Below, in pieces: positions 17,081 to 26,462 of a DNA stretch of 64,000 nucleotides. The notes beneath the pieces were generated by a model. That model saw only the letters and a program-made list of their open reading frames with translations. It was not told the origin of the DNA and ran no database searches. A program made the translations under genes and the position numbers. The DNA comes from Rhizobiaceae bacterium (lineage in GTDB: Bacteria; Pseudomonadota; Alphaproteobacteria; Rhizobiales; Rhizobiaceae). Numbering within the stretch: the first letter of the stretch is position 1; every line of letters starts with the position of its first letter. The stretch spans positions 310,001-374,000 of the forward strand of contig JAEPOG010000003.1 of the NCBI GenBank assembly GCA_017643025.1, read 5' to 3'.

Positions 17081-18532
17081 CTAGATCCGGTATTGCTCCG
17101 GTTCGCTGCGCATGGATATCCAGCGCAACTCCGTGAACTCCTCTATGCCGGCCCTGCCGCCGAAACGCCCGTAACCCGACGACTTCATGCCGCCGAACGG
17201 CATTTGCGGTTCGTCGTAGAGCGTCGTCGCGTTGATGTGGCAGAAGCCGGTTTCTATGCGTTTTGCGATCTCCAGCGCGCGGTTCATGTCGCGACTGTAG
17301 ACGGCGGCGCCGAGCCCGTATTCCGTGTCGTTGGCGATCGAGATTGCCTCCTCGGCACCCGAGAACCTGATCACCGAAGCGACCGGGCCGAAGGTCTCCT
17401 CATAGTAGATGCGCATGGCCGGTGTGACGCGGTCGAGAACCACCGGATCGACGAACACGCCTTCCTGGCGGCCGCCGGCGGCCAGTTCGGCGCCGCGCAC
17501 GACGGCGTCGTCGACCAGCCCCTTGATCCTCATGGCCGATTGCTCGCTGATCATCGCACCGATTCCGCAATCGGGATCGCGCGGGTCACTGGCGCGCAGC
17601 GACACGGCGCGCGCCGCAAGCCGGGAGACGAATTCCTCGGCGATCTCCTCGTCGACCAACACCCTGTCGGTCGAAATGCAGACCTGCCCCTGGTTGATGA
17701 ATGCGCCGTAGGCGGCTGCGTCAACCGCGCGTTCAAGATCGGCGTCGTCAAGGACGATGATCGGCGCCTTGCCGCCGAGCTCCAACAGGCAGCGCTTGAG
17801 GTGCCGTGCCGCAATCTCCGCCACGATGCGGCCGACGCGCGTCGAACCCGTGAAATTCACGCGGCGAACCGCGTCATGGGATACGATGGTCTCGACGATC
17901 TTTTGGACATCGTCCGGCAGCGTATGAAGTACGGTGAGCGCGCCAGCCGGCACGCCGGCGTCGTGCAATACCTTGCCGATCAGGTCGTGTGTGCCGGGGC
18001 AGAGTTCCGACGCCTTGAGGATGACGCTGTTGCCGCTGGCGAGCGGCGCAGCGACGGCGCGGACGCCCAGAATGACGGGCGCGTTCCAGGGCGCGATGGA
18101 AAGCACGACACCGACCGGCTGGCGGACTGTGATCGACGTCGTACCCGCGTGGTCGCTTGGTATGACCTCGCCGCCTTGTTGCGTTGTCGTAGAAGCCGCC
18201 TCGCGCAGGATCGTCGCAGCGAAACGGCAATTGAACGCCCCCCAATCTCGGGTTGCACCAGTTTCGGCGGTGATGACGGAGCTGAACGCATCAATGCGTT
18301 CCACCAGTAAGTCGGCTGCACGGTTGAGGATTGCCCGGCGCTCGGTCGGACTGGTCGCGGACCACTCGCCAAATGCGCGCGCGGCGTTGTTGCATGCTTT
18401 CAAAGCGTCAGCTGTCGTCGCCGCCGGCACCTGCGTCACGACCTCATGCGTGACCGGATCAAGGCGTTCGAACAGCCTGATCGGTACAGGCTCGGCATCA
18501 TTGTCGACGACATGCAACGCGTCGCGACGCAT
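17081..18532 (-). CDS. NAD(P)-dependent aldehyde dehydrogenase (aromatic-aldehyde type)
   Basis: First gene of the ALDH-livKHMGF-ALDH operon, 483 aa. Catalytic Glu251 (LLELGGKAP) and Cys285 ([10 protein letters not shown]), coenzyme motif FTGSTRVG and oxyanion Asn in APWNAPV are complete. The pattern [20 protein letters not shown] and the C-terminal [18 protein letters not shown] are typical of benzaldehyde, salicylaldehyde and vanillin dehydrogenases. It is only moderately similar to the second ALDH at the other end of the operon, so they are not a recent duplication. Transcribed away from the AraC regulator. Confidence 0.88.
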   Translation of the reverse strand: MRRDALHVVDNDAEPVPIRLFERLDPVTHEVVTQVPAATTADALKACNNAARAFGEWSATSPTERRAILNRAADLLVERIDAFSSVITAETGATRDWGAFNCRFAATILREAASTTTQQGGEVIPSDHAGTTSITVRQPVGVVLSIAPWNAPVILGVRAVAAPLASGNSVILKASELCPGTHDLIGKVLHDAGVPAGALTVLHTLPDDVQKIVETIVSHDAVRRVNFTGSTRVGRIVAEIAARHLKRCLLELGGKAPIIVLDDADLERAVDAAAYGAFINQGQVCISTDRVLVDEEIAEEFVSRLAARAVSLRASDPRDPDCGIGAMISEQSAMRIKGLVDDAVVRGAELAAGGRQEGVFVDPVVLDRVTPAMRIYYEETFGPVASVIRFSGAEEAISIANDTEYGLGAAVYSRDMNRALEIAKRIETGFCHINATTLYDEPQMPFGGMKSSGYGRFGGRAGIEEFTELRWISMRSEPEQYRI

Positions 18533-18621
18533 TCAGTACTCCTCCCGGTGCCCGAAACGTGCGGCGCTTTGCGCTCCTGCCTCGCTCCCACGAGGTACCG
18601 TTTCGTGCTCTGGACAAGAAA

Positions 18622-18644
18622 ACACGATAATGCGACCGTCGTGT
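18622..18644. promoter_or_regulatory. Inverted repeat in the ALDH/AraC divergent region
   Basis: ACACGA-N11-TCGTGT (perfect 6-bp arms). It lies just before the ATG at 18645 and 90-112 nt before the ALDH start codon, where an operator for the divergent AraC regulator would be expected. It covers the alternative ATG at 18630. Confidence 0.4.
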
Positions 18645-19616
18645 ATGCAAGAAATTGGGAATGCATTGCAAAAAAATGGTCCGGCGCGTCCGCTACCGCG
18701 CGGTCAGGTCGAGCGCGCCCCGGCCAGCCTTGCTCCGACAGTCGCCGTTTCGCAAATACAGGGATCGCTGCACGGGCGCATCATGTCCTTCAACCGTACG
18801 CCTGGTGCTGCGGAGCGGGTGCTCATCCTTCTGACCGATGGCAGCGCCGAGCTCGAATGGCAGGATGACATTTCAACGCTTTCTGCACCTGCCATTCATT
18901 GGCTGGGCATGCCGGTAGCTGCGCGACTGCGGCTCAACGCCGGCACCACGGGTTACGTCGCAACGCTGGGCGAGGCGGCCGTGTCCGACATTGTCGGCAA
19001 CCGTGCGGAGTCGCAGACGCTCGCGGGCATCATCGACCGGACCTTCCAGCTTTCGCTGGCGGGCGAGCGCCGGCTCAGCGCCGAACTGGCGCATTGCATG
19101 GACAATCTCGGCTCGGAGACTGCCCAGTCGGAAGGCGGGTCGCAGCTCATGGTCATCTCATGGCTTCGGATCATCTTCGTCTCGATCCTGCGCCGCGTCA
19201 CCGACATCCGTTCGGCGCCGGCCGCGGCGCGCGGCGAGGCCCCGATCATCCTGCAGCGCTTCCGCCAGCTGGTGGAGCTGCACTTTCGCGAACAATGGCC
19301 GGTTGGGCGCTACGCCGAGGCGCTTGGCGTGTCGCACGACCGCCTGCACGCGATCTGCACACGCGAACTGGACAAGGCCCCGAAAGTCTTGATCGGCGAA
19401 CGCGTTGTGCGCGAGGCTGCGCTGCATCTCGCCCGCTCCATGCTGACCATCAAGCAGATCAGTTTCGCGCTCGGCTTTCGCGACCAGGCCCATTTCGGCA
19501 ACTTCTTTCGCCACAAGACCGGCCATTCGCCGGGCCGGATGCGGACCATGTTCCGCGCGTCCCGCCAGCAGGAAGTCGACGGTGAGGAACTGCTCGGTTT
19601 CGCCGACTGGCCATGA
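18645..19616 (+). CDS. AraC-family transcriptional regulator
   Basis: Probable regulator of the divergent ALDH-liv operon, about 323 aa. The N-terminal half is a beta-rich sensor region (SFNRTPGAAERVLILLTDGSAELEWQDD, IHWLGMPVAARLRLNAGTTGYVATLG). The C-terminal 100 residues hold the two AraC helix-turn-helix motifs: YAEALGVSHDRLHAICTRELDKAP and IKQISFALGFRDQAHFGNFFRHKTGHSPGRMR. The start is uncertain: ATG 18645 is chosen because ATG 18630 lies inside an inverted repeat, but neither has a clear ribosome binding site, and a TTG at 18666 is also possible. The frame is open far upstream, antisense to the ALDH, which is a high-GC artefact. Confidence 0.85.
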   Translation: MQEIGNALQKNGPARPLPRGQVERAPASLAPTVAVSQIQGSLHGRIMSFNRTPGAAERVLILLTDGSAELEWQDDISTLSAPAIHWLGMPVAARLRLNAGTTGYVATLGEAAVSDIVGNRAESQTLAGIIDRTFQLSLAGERRLSAELAHCMDNLGSETAQSEGGSQLMVISWLRIIFVSILRRVTDIRSAPAAARGEAPIILQRFRQLVELHFREQWPVGRYAEALGVSHDRLHAICTRELDKAPKVLIGERVVREAALHLARSMLTIKQISFALGFRDQAHFGNFFRHKTGHSPGRMRTMFRASRQQEVDGEELLGFADWP

Positions 19617-19662
19617 CGTGAAATCCGCCTAGACTTCGTCGAATCGCGCGGGAGACCTGCTC

Positions 19663-20958
19663 ATGAGCTTCGACATTCTGGTGAAGGGCGGCATTCTCCC
19701 GGATGGGCGGCAGGCCGATATCGGCATTCGCGACGGACGCATAGCCGCGGTGGAGCCCGGCATCGGCGGCGAAGCGGGCCGGACGATCGACGCGTCTGGC
19801 GATCTGGTTTCGCCGCCTTTCGTCGATCCGCATTTCCACATGGACGCGACGCTTTCGTACGGCCAGCCGCGCATAAATGCTTCTGGTACGCTGCTCGAAG
19901 GCATTGCGCTGTGGGGCGAGCTGAAGCCGTCGCTGACGCAGGATGAGGTGAAGGAGCGGGCGCTCGCCTATTGCGACTGGGCGGCGGCGATGGGGCTGCT
20001 CGCCATCCGCAGCCACGTCGATGTCTGCGATGACCGTCTGCTCGCCGTCGAGGCTCTGCTCGACGTCAAGCGCGAGGTCGCGCCTTGGCTCGACCTGCAA
20101 CTGGTCGCTTTTCCGCAGGATGGTTTTTACCGCGACCCAACTGCGAAACAGAACCTGCTCCGCGCCCTCGACATGGGCGTCGATGTCGTTGGCGGCATCC
20201 CGCATTTCGAGCGCACGATGGAGGACGGTCGCCGCTCCGTCACCGAGCTTTGCGAGATCGCCGCCGAGCGCGGGCTAATGGTCGACATGCATTGCGACGA
20301 GACGGACGATCCGGTGTCGCGCCATGTCGAGCAGCTTGCATTCGAGACCCAGCGCCTTGGCATGCAGGGTAGGGTGGCCGGGTCGCACCTGACGTCGATG
20401 CATTCGATGGACAATTATTATGTCTCGAAGCTGTTGCCTTTGGTGGCCGAGGCGCAACTCTCGGCGATCCCCAATCCGCTTATCAACATAGTGCTGCAGG
20501 GCCGGCACGACACCTATCCGAAGCGGCGCGGGCTGACCCGCGTTCCGGAGATGCTTGCCGCCGGCATCCGTGTCGGCTTCGGCCAGGATTGCGTGCTCGA
20601 CCCCTGGTATTCGCTTGGCACCGGCGACATGCTCGACGTCGCCTTCATGGGCCTGCATGTGGCGCAGATGACCAGCCCCGCCGACATGCGCCGCTGCTTC
20701 GACATGGTGACGACGGAAAGCGCCGCGATCATGGGGTTGGCGGATTACGGGCTAGAAGTCGGCAAGCAGGCCAGTCTTGTCGTGCTGGATGCCGGCGATC
20801 CCGTCGAGGCGATCCGTCTTCGTGCCGACCGGCTTTGCGTCATCTCGAATGGCACGGTGATCGCCGAGCGCGAACCCGGCCGCTCGAAACTCACGCTGAA
20901 AGGCCGGCCTGCCTATGCTGACCCGCGTTTCAGGCTTCCATCAAAACCGGACGCCTAG
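19663..20958 (+). CDS. codA: Cytosine-deaminase-like amidohydrolase
   Basis: Metal-dependent amidohydrolase, 431 aa, close in length to Escherichia coli CodA. Metal and catalytic motifs of the cytosine deaminase subgroup: DPHFHMDATL (HxH), MHCDETDD (His and Glu of HxxE), SHLTSMHS, and GFGQDCVLDPWYSLG holding the metal Asp. In CodA the product is uracil plus ammonia. The subgroup also contains isopropylammelide and other N-heterocycle deaminases, so the substrate may differ. Good ribosome binding site (GGGAGA) before ATG 19663. The stop overlaps that of convergent fdsD. No cytosine permease gene is adjacent. Confidence 0.8.
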   Translation: MSFDILVKGGILPDGRQADIGIRDGRIAAVEPGIGGEAGRTIDASGDLVSPPFVDPHFHMDATLSYGQPRINASGTLLEGIALWGELKPSLTQDEVKERALAYCDWAAAMGLLAIRSHVDVCDDRLLAVEALLDVKREVAPWLDLQLVAFPQDGFYRDPTAKQNLLRALDMGVDVVGGIPHFERTMEDGRRSVTELCEIAAERGLMVDMHCDETDDPVSRHVEQLAFETQRLGMQGRVAGSHLTSMHSMDNYYVSKLLPLVAEAQLSAIPNPLINIVLQGRHDTYPKRRGLTRVPEMLAAGIRVGFGQDCVLDPWYSLGTGDMLDVAFMGLHVAQMTSPADMRRCFDMVTTESAAIMGLADYGLEVGKQASLVVLDAGDPVEAIRLRADRLCVISNGTVIAEREPGRSKLTLKGRPAYADPRFRLPSKPDA

Positions 20959-21203
20959 CCCTCAGCCGTTTCCGGCCAGCGTATCTGGTCCGCCGCCGAG
21001 ATAACGAGCGGCGAAAGCCCTTTGCCACCGCCGTCGAGGATGACCCGCAGCTTGCGTCGCATGCGCGGGTCCCAGAAGTCGTTGATGTGTTTGGCAGTGC
21101 CGGTGACTGCCTCGTCGCCGGGCATCGCCTGGAAAAACGAGGCGATCTGGTTCGCCATGTAAACGAGCTTGGCGTCGGCACTCATCGATTGCTCATGCGA
21201 CAT
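20955..21203 (-). CDS. fdsD: Formate dehydrogenase delta subunit FdsD
   Basis: Small subunit of the soluble NAD-dependent molybdenum formate dehydrogenase, 82 aa. The family pattern is clear: KLVYMANQIASFFQAMPGDEAV, then HINDFWDPRMRRKL. FdsD is required for an active enzyme but has no cofactor site. Last gene of fdsGBA-fdhD-fdsD; its start overlaps the end of fdhD by 11 nt, and its stop overlaps the stop of convergent codA by 3 nt. Confidence 0.9.
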   Translation of the reverse strand: MSHEQSMSADAKLVYMANQIASFFQAMPGDEAVTGTAKHINDFWDPRMRRKLRVILDGGGKGLSPLVISAADQIRWPETAEG

Positions 21204-22017
21204 CGGCGGATGCCCCGGACGTGATGCGGCCGGGCCGCGTGAAGATGTCGAACTCGTCGCCGCGCACCAGCGCGACCAGTGTCATTCCGGCCTGCTCGGC
21301 GGTGCGGATGGCGAGCGCCGTCGGCGCCGAAACGGCGATGATGATGCCCGACCCGATTGCCGCGGTCTTTTGCACCATCTCGACGGAAACACGCGATGTC
21401 ACGACGACCGCTCCGGCAGCACCTTCAATGCCGGCTTTCGCCAACGCGCCCGCCAGCTTGTCGAGCGCATTGTGCCGCCCCACATCCTCGCGTGCCGCGA
21501 CGATGCCCTTGGCCGGCACATAGAAGCCGGCGGCGTGCACCGCGCCTGTCTCGCCGTGCAGCCGCTGCTGCTTGGAAAGCAGCTTGACCGACTGCGCTAT
21601 GTCTCCGGCGCTCAGCCCCAGCGCGCAATCGGCAACACTCGGCACCGCCCGCATCGCCTCGTCGATCGACTCGATGCCGCACAGCCCGCAGCCGACCGGC
21701 CCGGCCAGCCGCCTGCGTCGCGCCTCGAAACGGCGGTTCGCTTCGTCTCTCAGCCTGATCTGGATGTCGATGCCTTCGCCTGCATCCTCGATATGAACAT
21801 CGGCGATTTCGTCAGACTTCGAGACTACGCCTTCGGTCAGCGAAAAGCCGGTGGCGAAGTCCTCCAGGTCCGCGGGCGTCGCCATCATCACGGCATGCGT
21901 CGTGCCGGCATAGCTGAGCGCGACAGGCGTTTCCTCCGGCACCATGCGCGCGGCCGCCTGCATGCCGCCCGAACGGCGGGCGATGCGCGAGGTGGACGTG
22001 ACGGCTGGCCGCACCAA
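21193..22017 (-). CDS. fdhD: Formate dehydrogenase accessory sulfurtransferase FdhD
   Basis: Transfers sulfur to the molybdopterin cofactor to make the sulfido ligand needed for formate oxidation. It has 274 aa. The paired cysteines are in VGCGLCGIES (the CxxC of FdhD, about residues 99-103). Other conserved blocks: ALSYAGTTHAVMMATPADLEDFATGF, AREDVGRHNALDKL and VVVTSRVSVEMVQK. It occupies the fdsC position of the fdsGBACD order known from Cupriavidus and Rhodobacter. Start 5 nt after the fdsA stop. Confidence 0.93.
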   Translation of the reverse strand: MVRPAVTSTSRIARRSGGMQAAARMVPEETPVALSYAGTTHAVMMATPADLEDFATGFSLTEGVVSKSDEIADVHIEDAGEGIDIQIRLRDEANRRFEARRRRLAGPVGCGLCGIESIDEAMRAVPSVADCALGLSAGDIAQSVKLLSKQQRLHGETGAVHAAGFYVPAKGIVAAREDVGRHNALDKLAGALAKAGIEGAAGAVVVTSRVSVEMVQKTAAIGSGIIIAVSAPTALAIRTAEQAGMTLVALVRGDEFDIFTRPGRITSGASADVA

Positions 22018-22022
22018 TGGGC

Positions 22023-24896
22023 CTACTCCGCGGCTTCCAGCGGCGCGATGCGCCGGCTCTTGCGGCTGAGTTCCTCATACTCCTCCTGCCAGTCGCTGGG
22101 GCCGTTGGAGGGCGCGACCTGCACTGCGGTCACTTTGTATTCGGGGCAGTTCGTCGCCCAGTCGGAGAACTCGGTGGTGACCACATTGGCCTGCGTGCCG
22201 GGGTGGTGGAACGTGGTGTAGACGACGCCCGGCGCCACGCGTTCGGTGATCAGCGCCCGCAGCGTCGTCTCGCCGACGCGGCTGTTGAGCTTCACCCAGT
22301 CGCCGTCGCGCACGCCGCGCTGCTCGGCATCGTGCGGATGGATCTCCAGCCGGTCTTCCTTGTGCCACTTCACGTTTTCGGTGCGCCGCGTCTGCGCGCC
22401 GACATTGTATTGCGACAGGATGCGGCCGGTCGTGAGCAGCAGCGGGAAACGCGGCCCCGTCTTCTCGTCGGTGGCGACATAGGCGGTGCGGATGAACTTG
22501 CCCTTGCCGCGCACGAAGCCGCCTATATGCATGACCGGCGTGCCCTTCGGCGCCTTCTCGTTGCAAGGCCACTGCACCGAGCCTTCGCGCTCCAGCAAAT
22601 CGTAGGTCACGCTGGCGAATGTCGGCGTGGTCGCCGCGATCTCGGCCATGATTTCCGACGGGTGCTGGTAGTTCCAGTCGAGCCCCAGCCTCTGCGCGAG
22701 GGTCTGCGTCACCTCCCAGTCGGCCAGCCCGTTCTTCGGCTCCATCACCTTGCGCACGCGATTGATGCGCCGCTCGGCATTGGTGAAGGTGCCGTCCTTC
22801 TCGAGGAAGGTCGAGCCTGGCAGGAAGACGTGCGCGTAGTTAGCCGTCTCGTTGAGGAAGAGGTCGTGAACCACGACGCATTCCATCGCTTCGAGACCGG
22901 CGGCGACGTGGCTGGTGTTGGGGTCGGATTGCAGGATGTCCTCGCCCTGGATGTAAATGCCCTTGAAGGTGCCATCGACTGCAGCGTCCAGCATGTTCGG
23001 AATGCGCAGGCCGGGCTCTCGGTCGAGCTTCGTGCCCCACAGGCTGTCATAGATGTCGCGCGTTGCGTCGTCCGACATGTGGCGATAGCCCGGCAGTTCG
23101 TGCGGGAAGGAGCCCATGTCGCAAGCGCCCTGCACATTGTTCTGGCCGCGCAGCGGGTTCACGCCGACGCCCGGCCGGCCGATATTTCCGGTCGCCATGG
23201 CGAGGTTGGCGATTGCCATTACCGTGGTCGAACCCTGGCTGTGTTCGGTGACGCCGAGGCCGTAATAGATCGCGGCGTTGCCGCCGGTCGCGTAAAGCCG
23301 TGCCGCTTCGCGGATCAGCTCCGCCGGAACGCCGGAAACCTTCTCCACTTCCTCCGGGCTGTTCTCGGCCTGCATCACGAACGACGCCCAGTCCTGGAAT
23401 TCGTCCCAGTCGCAGCGCTCGCGGATGAAGGCCTCGTCGAACAGGCCCTCCGACACGATCGTGTGCGCCAGGGCAGTAAGCACCGCGACATTGGTCCCAG
23501 GCTTCAGCGGCAGGTGATACGATGCCTCGACATGCGGCATGCGCACCAGGTCGATGCGGCGCGGGTCGAGCACGATCAGCTTTGCGCCCTGCCGCAACCG
23601 CTTCTTCAGCCGCGAGGCGAACACGGGGTGGCCGTCGGTCGGGTTGGCGCCGATGACCAGTACGACGTCGGTGTGCTCGACGGAGTCGAAATCCTGTGTG
23701 CCGGCCGAGGTGCCGAAGGTGGTCTTCAGCCCGTAGCCCGTCGGCGAGTGGCAGACGCGCGCGCAGGTGTCGACATTGTTGTTGCCGAAGCCCTGCCGGA
23801 CCAGCTTCTGCACGAGATAGGTTTCCTCGTTCGTGCAGCGCGAGGAGGTGATGCCGCCGACCGCTCCGCGCCCGTACTGGTGCTGTAGGCGGCGGAACTC
23901 GCTCGCGACATGGGCGAAGGCCTCATTCCAGCTCACCTCGCGCCACGGATCGGTGATCTTCTCGCGGATCATCGGGTTGAGGATGCGGTCCTTGTGGTTG
24001 GTGTAGCCATAGGCGAAGCGGCCCTTCACGCAGGAATGGCCGCGGTTGGCCTTGCCGTCTTTCCACGGCACCATGCGCACCACCTCGTTGCCCTTCATCT
24101 CGGCCTTGAAGGAGCAGCCGACGCCGCAATAGGCGCAGGTGGTGACGACCGAGCTTTCCGGCATGCCCTTGTCGAGCACCGACTTCTCGCGCAACGCGTC
24201 GGTCGGGCAGGCCTGCACGCATGCGCCGCACGACACGCATTCCGATTCCATGAACGGCTCGCTCATGCCGGCGGCGATGCGGCTCTCGAAACCGCGGCCC
24301 TCGACCGTCAGCGCGAAGGTGCCCTGTACCTCCTCGCAGGCGCGCACGCAGCGCGAGCAGACGATGCACTGCGAGGGGTCGTAGGTGAAATACGGATTGG
24401 ACTCGTCGCGGGCGATGTAGTCGACGGTCAGCGAGCCCTCACCGGGCGCGACGTGGTTGCGTCCGTCGGTGCCGTAGCGGTTCTCGGTCAGGCCGACCTG
24501 ATCGGCTACCTTGTCGAACTCGCTGGCGCCGGTGCCGCGCTGCTCGTTCCAGGCCGAGGGATGGTCGGAGACGTAAAGCTCCATCACGCCTTTGCGGATG
24601 GCGTCGAGCCGGTCGCTCTTCGTCCTGACTTCGATTCCTTCGGCGACCGGTGTCGTGCACGACGCCGGCGTGCCGCCGCGCCCTTCGATCTCGACCAGGC
24701 AGATACGACAGGAGCCGAATGAGTCCAGCATGTCGGTGGCGCAGAGCTTCGGGATCTCGATCCCGGCATCCATCGCCGCGCGCATGATCGAAGTGCCCTC
24801 GGGCACGGTCACCTGCTTGCCATCAACCGTAAGCGTGACAGTCTTCTCGGCCTTCGATGCCGGGGTGCCGTAGTCGATCTCTTTGACGAATGACAT
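22023..24896 (-). CDS. fdsA: NAD-dependent formate dehydrogenase alpha subunit FdsA (Mo/W-bis-MGD, Fe-S)
   Basis: Catalytic subunit oxidising formate to CO2 in the cytoplasm, 957 aa. Order: N-terminal 2Fe-2S ferredoxin-like domain (LCATDMLDSFGSCRICLVEIEG, about 50-70), His-Cys domain and two 4Fe-4S clusters (CIVCSRCVRAC and CVSCGACVQACP), the cluster next to the cofactor (CAYCGVGCSF...), then the molybdopterin domain. The metal-ligand Cys and adjacent His are in DTCARVCHSPTGYG, as in Rhodobacter FdsA. C-terminal dinucleotide-binding domain LLTTGRILSQYNVGAQTRRT. Length and motifs are complete. Confidence 0.97.
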   Translation of the reverse strand: MSFVKEIDYGTPASKAEKTVTLTVDGKQVTVPEGTSIMRAAMDAGIEIPKLCATDMLDSFGSCRICLVEIEGRGGTPASCTTPVAEGIEVRTKSDRLDAIRKGVMELYVSDHPSAWNEQRGTGASEFDKVADQVGLTENRYGTDGRNHVAPGEGSLTVDYIARDESNPYFTYDPSQCIVCSRCVRACEEVQGTFALTVEGRGFESRIAAGMSEPFMESECVSCGACVQACPTDALREKSVLDKGMPESSVVTTCAYCGVGCSFKAEMKGNEVVRMVPWKDGKANRGHSCVKGRFAYGYTNHKDRILNPMIREKITDPWREVSWNEAFAHVASEFRRLQHQYGRGAVGGITSSRCTNEETYLVQKLVRQGFGNNNVDTCARVCHSPTGYGLKTTFGTSAGTQDFDSVEHTDVVLVIGANPTDGHPVFASRLKKRLRQGAKLIVLDPRRIDLVRMPHVEASYHLPLKPGTNVAVLTALAHTIVSEGLFDEAFIRERCDWDEFQDWASFVMQAENSPEEVEKVSGVPAELIREAARLYATGGNAAIYYGLGVTEHSQGSTTVMAIANLAMATGNIGRPGVGVNPLRGQNNVQGACDMGSFPHELPGYRHMSDDATRDIYDSLWGTKLDREPGLRIPNMLDAAVDGTFKGIYIQGEDILQSDPNTSHVAAGLEAMECVVVHDLFLNETANYAHVFLPGSTFLEKDGTFTNAERRINRVRKVMEPKNGLADWEVTQTLAQRLGLDWNYQHPSEIMAEIAATTPTFASVTYDLLEREGSVQWPCNEKAPKGTPVMHIGGFVRGKGKFIRTAYVATDEKTGPRFPLLLTTGRILSQYNVGAQTRRTENVKWHKEDRLEIHPHDAEQRGVRDGDWVKLNSRVGETTLRALITERVAPGVVYTTFHHPGTQANVVTTEFSDWATNCPEYKVTAVQVAPSNGPSDWQEEYEELSRKSRRIAPLEAAE

Positions 24897-24905
24897 GGCT
24901 GTCTC

Positions 24906-26462
24906 CTATTCCGCGGCCTGCCGCGCGGGCGTAGGGCGGAAATCTTCGGGGAAGTGGGTCATGGCGCTCATGACCGGGTAGGGCGTGAAGCCGCCCAGAG
25001 CGCAGAGCGATCCGAACTTCATCGTGTTGCAGAGGTCGGTGACGAGCGCGACCTGCTTCTCCGGCTCGATATTCGCCGCGATCTTGTCCAGCGTCTCCAC
25101 GCCCCGGGTCGAGCCGATGCGGCAGGGCGTGCACTTGCCGCAGCTTTCGATGGCGCAGAATTCCATCGCGAAGCGGGCCTGCTTCAGCATGTCGACCGAA
25201 TCGTCGAAGACGACGATGCCGGCATGGCCGATCAGCCCGTCCTTGGCCGCGAAGGCCTCGTAGTCGAAAGGCGTGTCGAACAATTCGCGGGGGAAGTAGG
25301 CGCCAAGCGGCCCGCCCACCTGCACCGCGCGCACCGGGCGGCCGGTCGCGGTGCCGCCACCGATGTCGTCGACCAGTTCGCCGAGCGTCATGCCGAAGGC
25401 GGCCTCGAACAGCCCGCCATGCTTGACGTTGCCGGCAAGCTGGATGGGGATCGTGCCGCGCGACCGGCCCATGCCGAAATCGCGGTAGAATTCCGCGCCC
25501 TTGTCCATGATGACTGGCACCGAGGCGAGCGATATTACGTTGTTGATGACGGTCGGCTTGCCGAACAGGCCCTTGTGTGCCGGCAGCGGCGGTTTGGCGC
25601 GCACCTGCCCGCGCTTGCCTTCCAAGCTGTCGAGCAGCGCCGTCTCCTCGCCGCAGACATAGGCGCCGGCGCCGATGCGGACTTCCATGTCGAAAGCGTA
25701 TTGCGAGCCGAGAACGCTCTTGCCCAGCACGCCGGCTTTGCGCGCAGCAGCAATGGCCTCGTTGAGTGCGACGTTGGCGTGCGGATATTCGGAGCGCAGA
25801 TAAATGTAGCCCTTGGTCGCGCCCGTCGCGATGCCGGCGATGACCATGCCTTCGATCAGGACGAACGGGTCGCCCTCCATGATCATGCGGTCGGAGAAGG
25901 TGCCGGAGTCACCCTCGTCGGCATTGCAGACAATGTATTTCCGTTCGCCGGGCGTATCGAGCACCGTCTTCCATTTGATGCCGGTTGGGAAGCCGGCACC
26001 GCCGCGTCCGCGCAGGCCGGAGTCAGTCACTTGCTGCACGATCTCGGCCGGCGTCAGCTTGAGCGCGTTTCTCAGGCCCTTCAGTCCGCCATGCGCCTCG
26101 TAGTCTGCAAGCGAGACCGGATCGGTAATGCCGCAGCGCGCAAAGGTGAGACGCTGCTGTCTGGCGAAGAACGGGATTTGTTCCGGATCGCCCAGCGACA
26201 GCGCATGGTCGCCGCCTTCAAGCAGCCCGGCATCGAGAAGCGCGCCGACATCCTTGGTCTGCACCGGACCATAAGCGACGCGTCCGGAGGGCGTCGCGAC
26301 TTCCACCATCGGCTCTAGCCAGTACATGCCGCGCGAGCCGTTGCGTACGATGCGGGCATCGAGGCCGCGTGCCGTGATTTCGGCGGCCAGCGCCTTGGCA
26401 ACATTGTCGGCACCAAGCGCCACGGCGCCGGAATCGCGCGGGACGTAGACGGTGACGGTCAT
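24906..26462 (-). CDS. fdsB: NAD-dependent formate dehydrogenase beta subunit FdsB (FMN, NAD+)
   Basis: Diaphorase subunit passing electrons from FdsA to NAD+, 518 aa. An N-terminal thioredoxin-like region (about 1-110) precedes a NuoF-like domain with the FMN/NADH site GLRGRGGAGFPTGIKWK, the YICGEE-like AYVCGEETALLDS loop, and the 4Fe-4S motif ESCGKCTPCRIGS plus a distal Cys (GSLCALGG). Overlaps fdsG by 4 nt and ends 9 nt before fdsA. Confidence 0.97.
   Translation of the reverse strand: MTVTVYVPRDSGAVALGADNVAKALAAEITARGLDARIVRNGSRGMYWLEPMVEVATPSGRVAYGPVQTKDVGALLDAGLLEGGDHALSLGDPEQIPFFARQQRLTFARCGITDPVSLADYEAHGGLKGLRNALKLTPAEIVQQVTDSGLRGRGGAGFPTGIKWKTVLDTPGERKYIVCNADEGDSGTFSDRMIMEGDPFVLIEGMVIAGIATGATKGYIYLRSEYPHANVALNEAIAAARKAGVLGKSVLGSQYAFDMEVRIGAGAYVCGEETALLDSLEGKRGQVRAKPPLPAHKGLFGKPTVINNVISLASVPVIMDKGAEFYRDFGMGRSRGTIPIQLAGNVKHGGLFEAAFGMTLGELVDDIGGGTATGRPVRAVQVGGPLGAYFPRELFDTPFDYEAFAAKDGLIGHAGIVVFDDSVDMLKQARFAMEFCAIESCGKCTPCRIGSTRGVETLDKIAANIEPEKQVALVTDLCNTMKFGSLCALGGFTPYPVMSAMTHFPEDFRPTPARQAAE

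Noticed and set aside
17934..18644. Long N-terminal extension of the AraC regulator
   Set aside because: It runs antisense through the ALDH gene. The AraC-like sequence starts only after about 18645.
22017..23888. 623-aa open frame on the plus strand
   Set aside because: Antisense to fdsA, whose motifs are complete. Its translation is His/Arg/Ala-rich with no family pattern, as expected from high-GC shadow frames.
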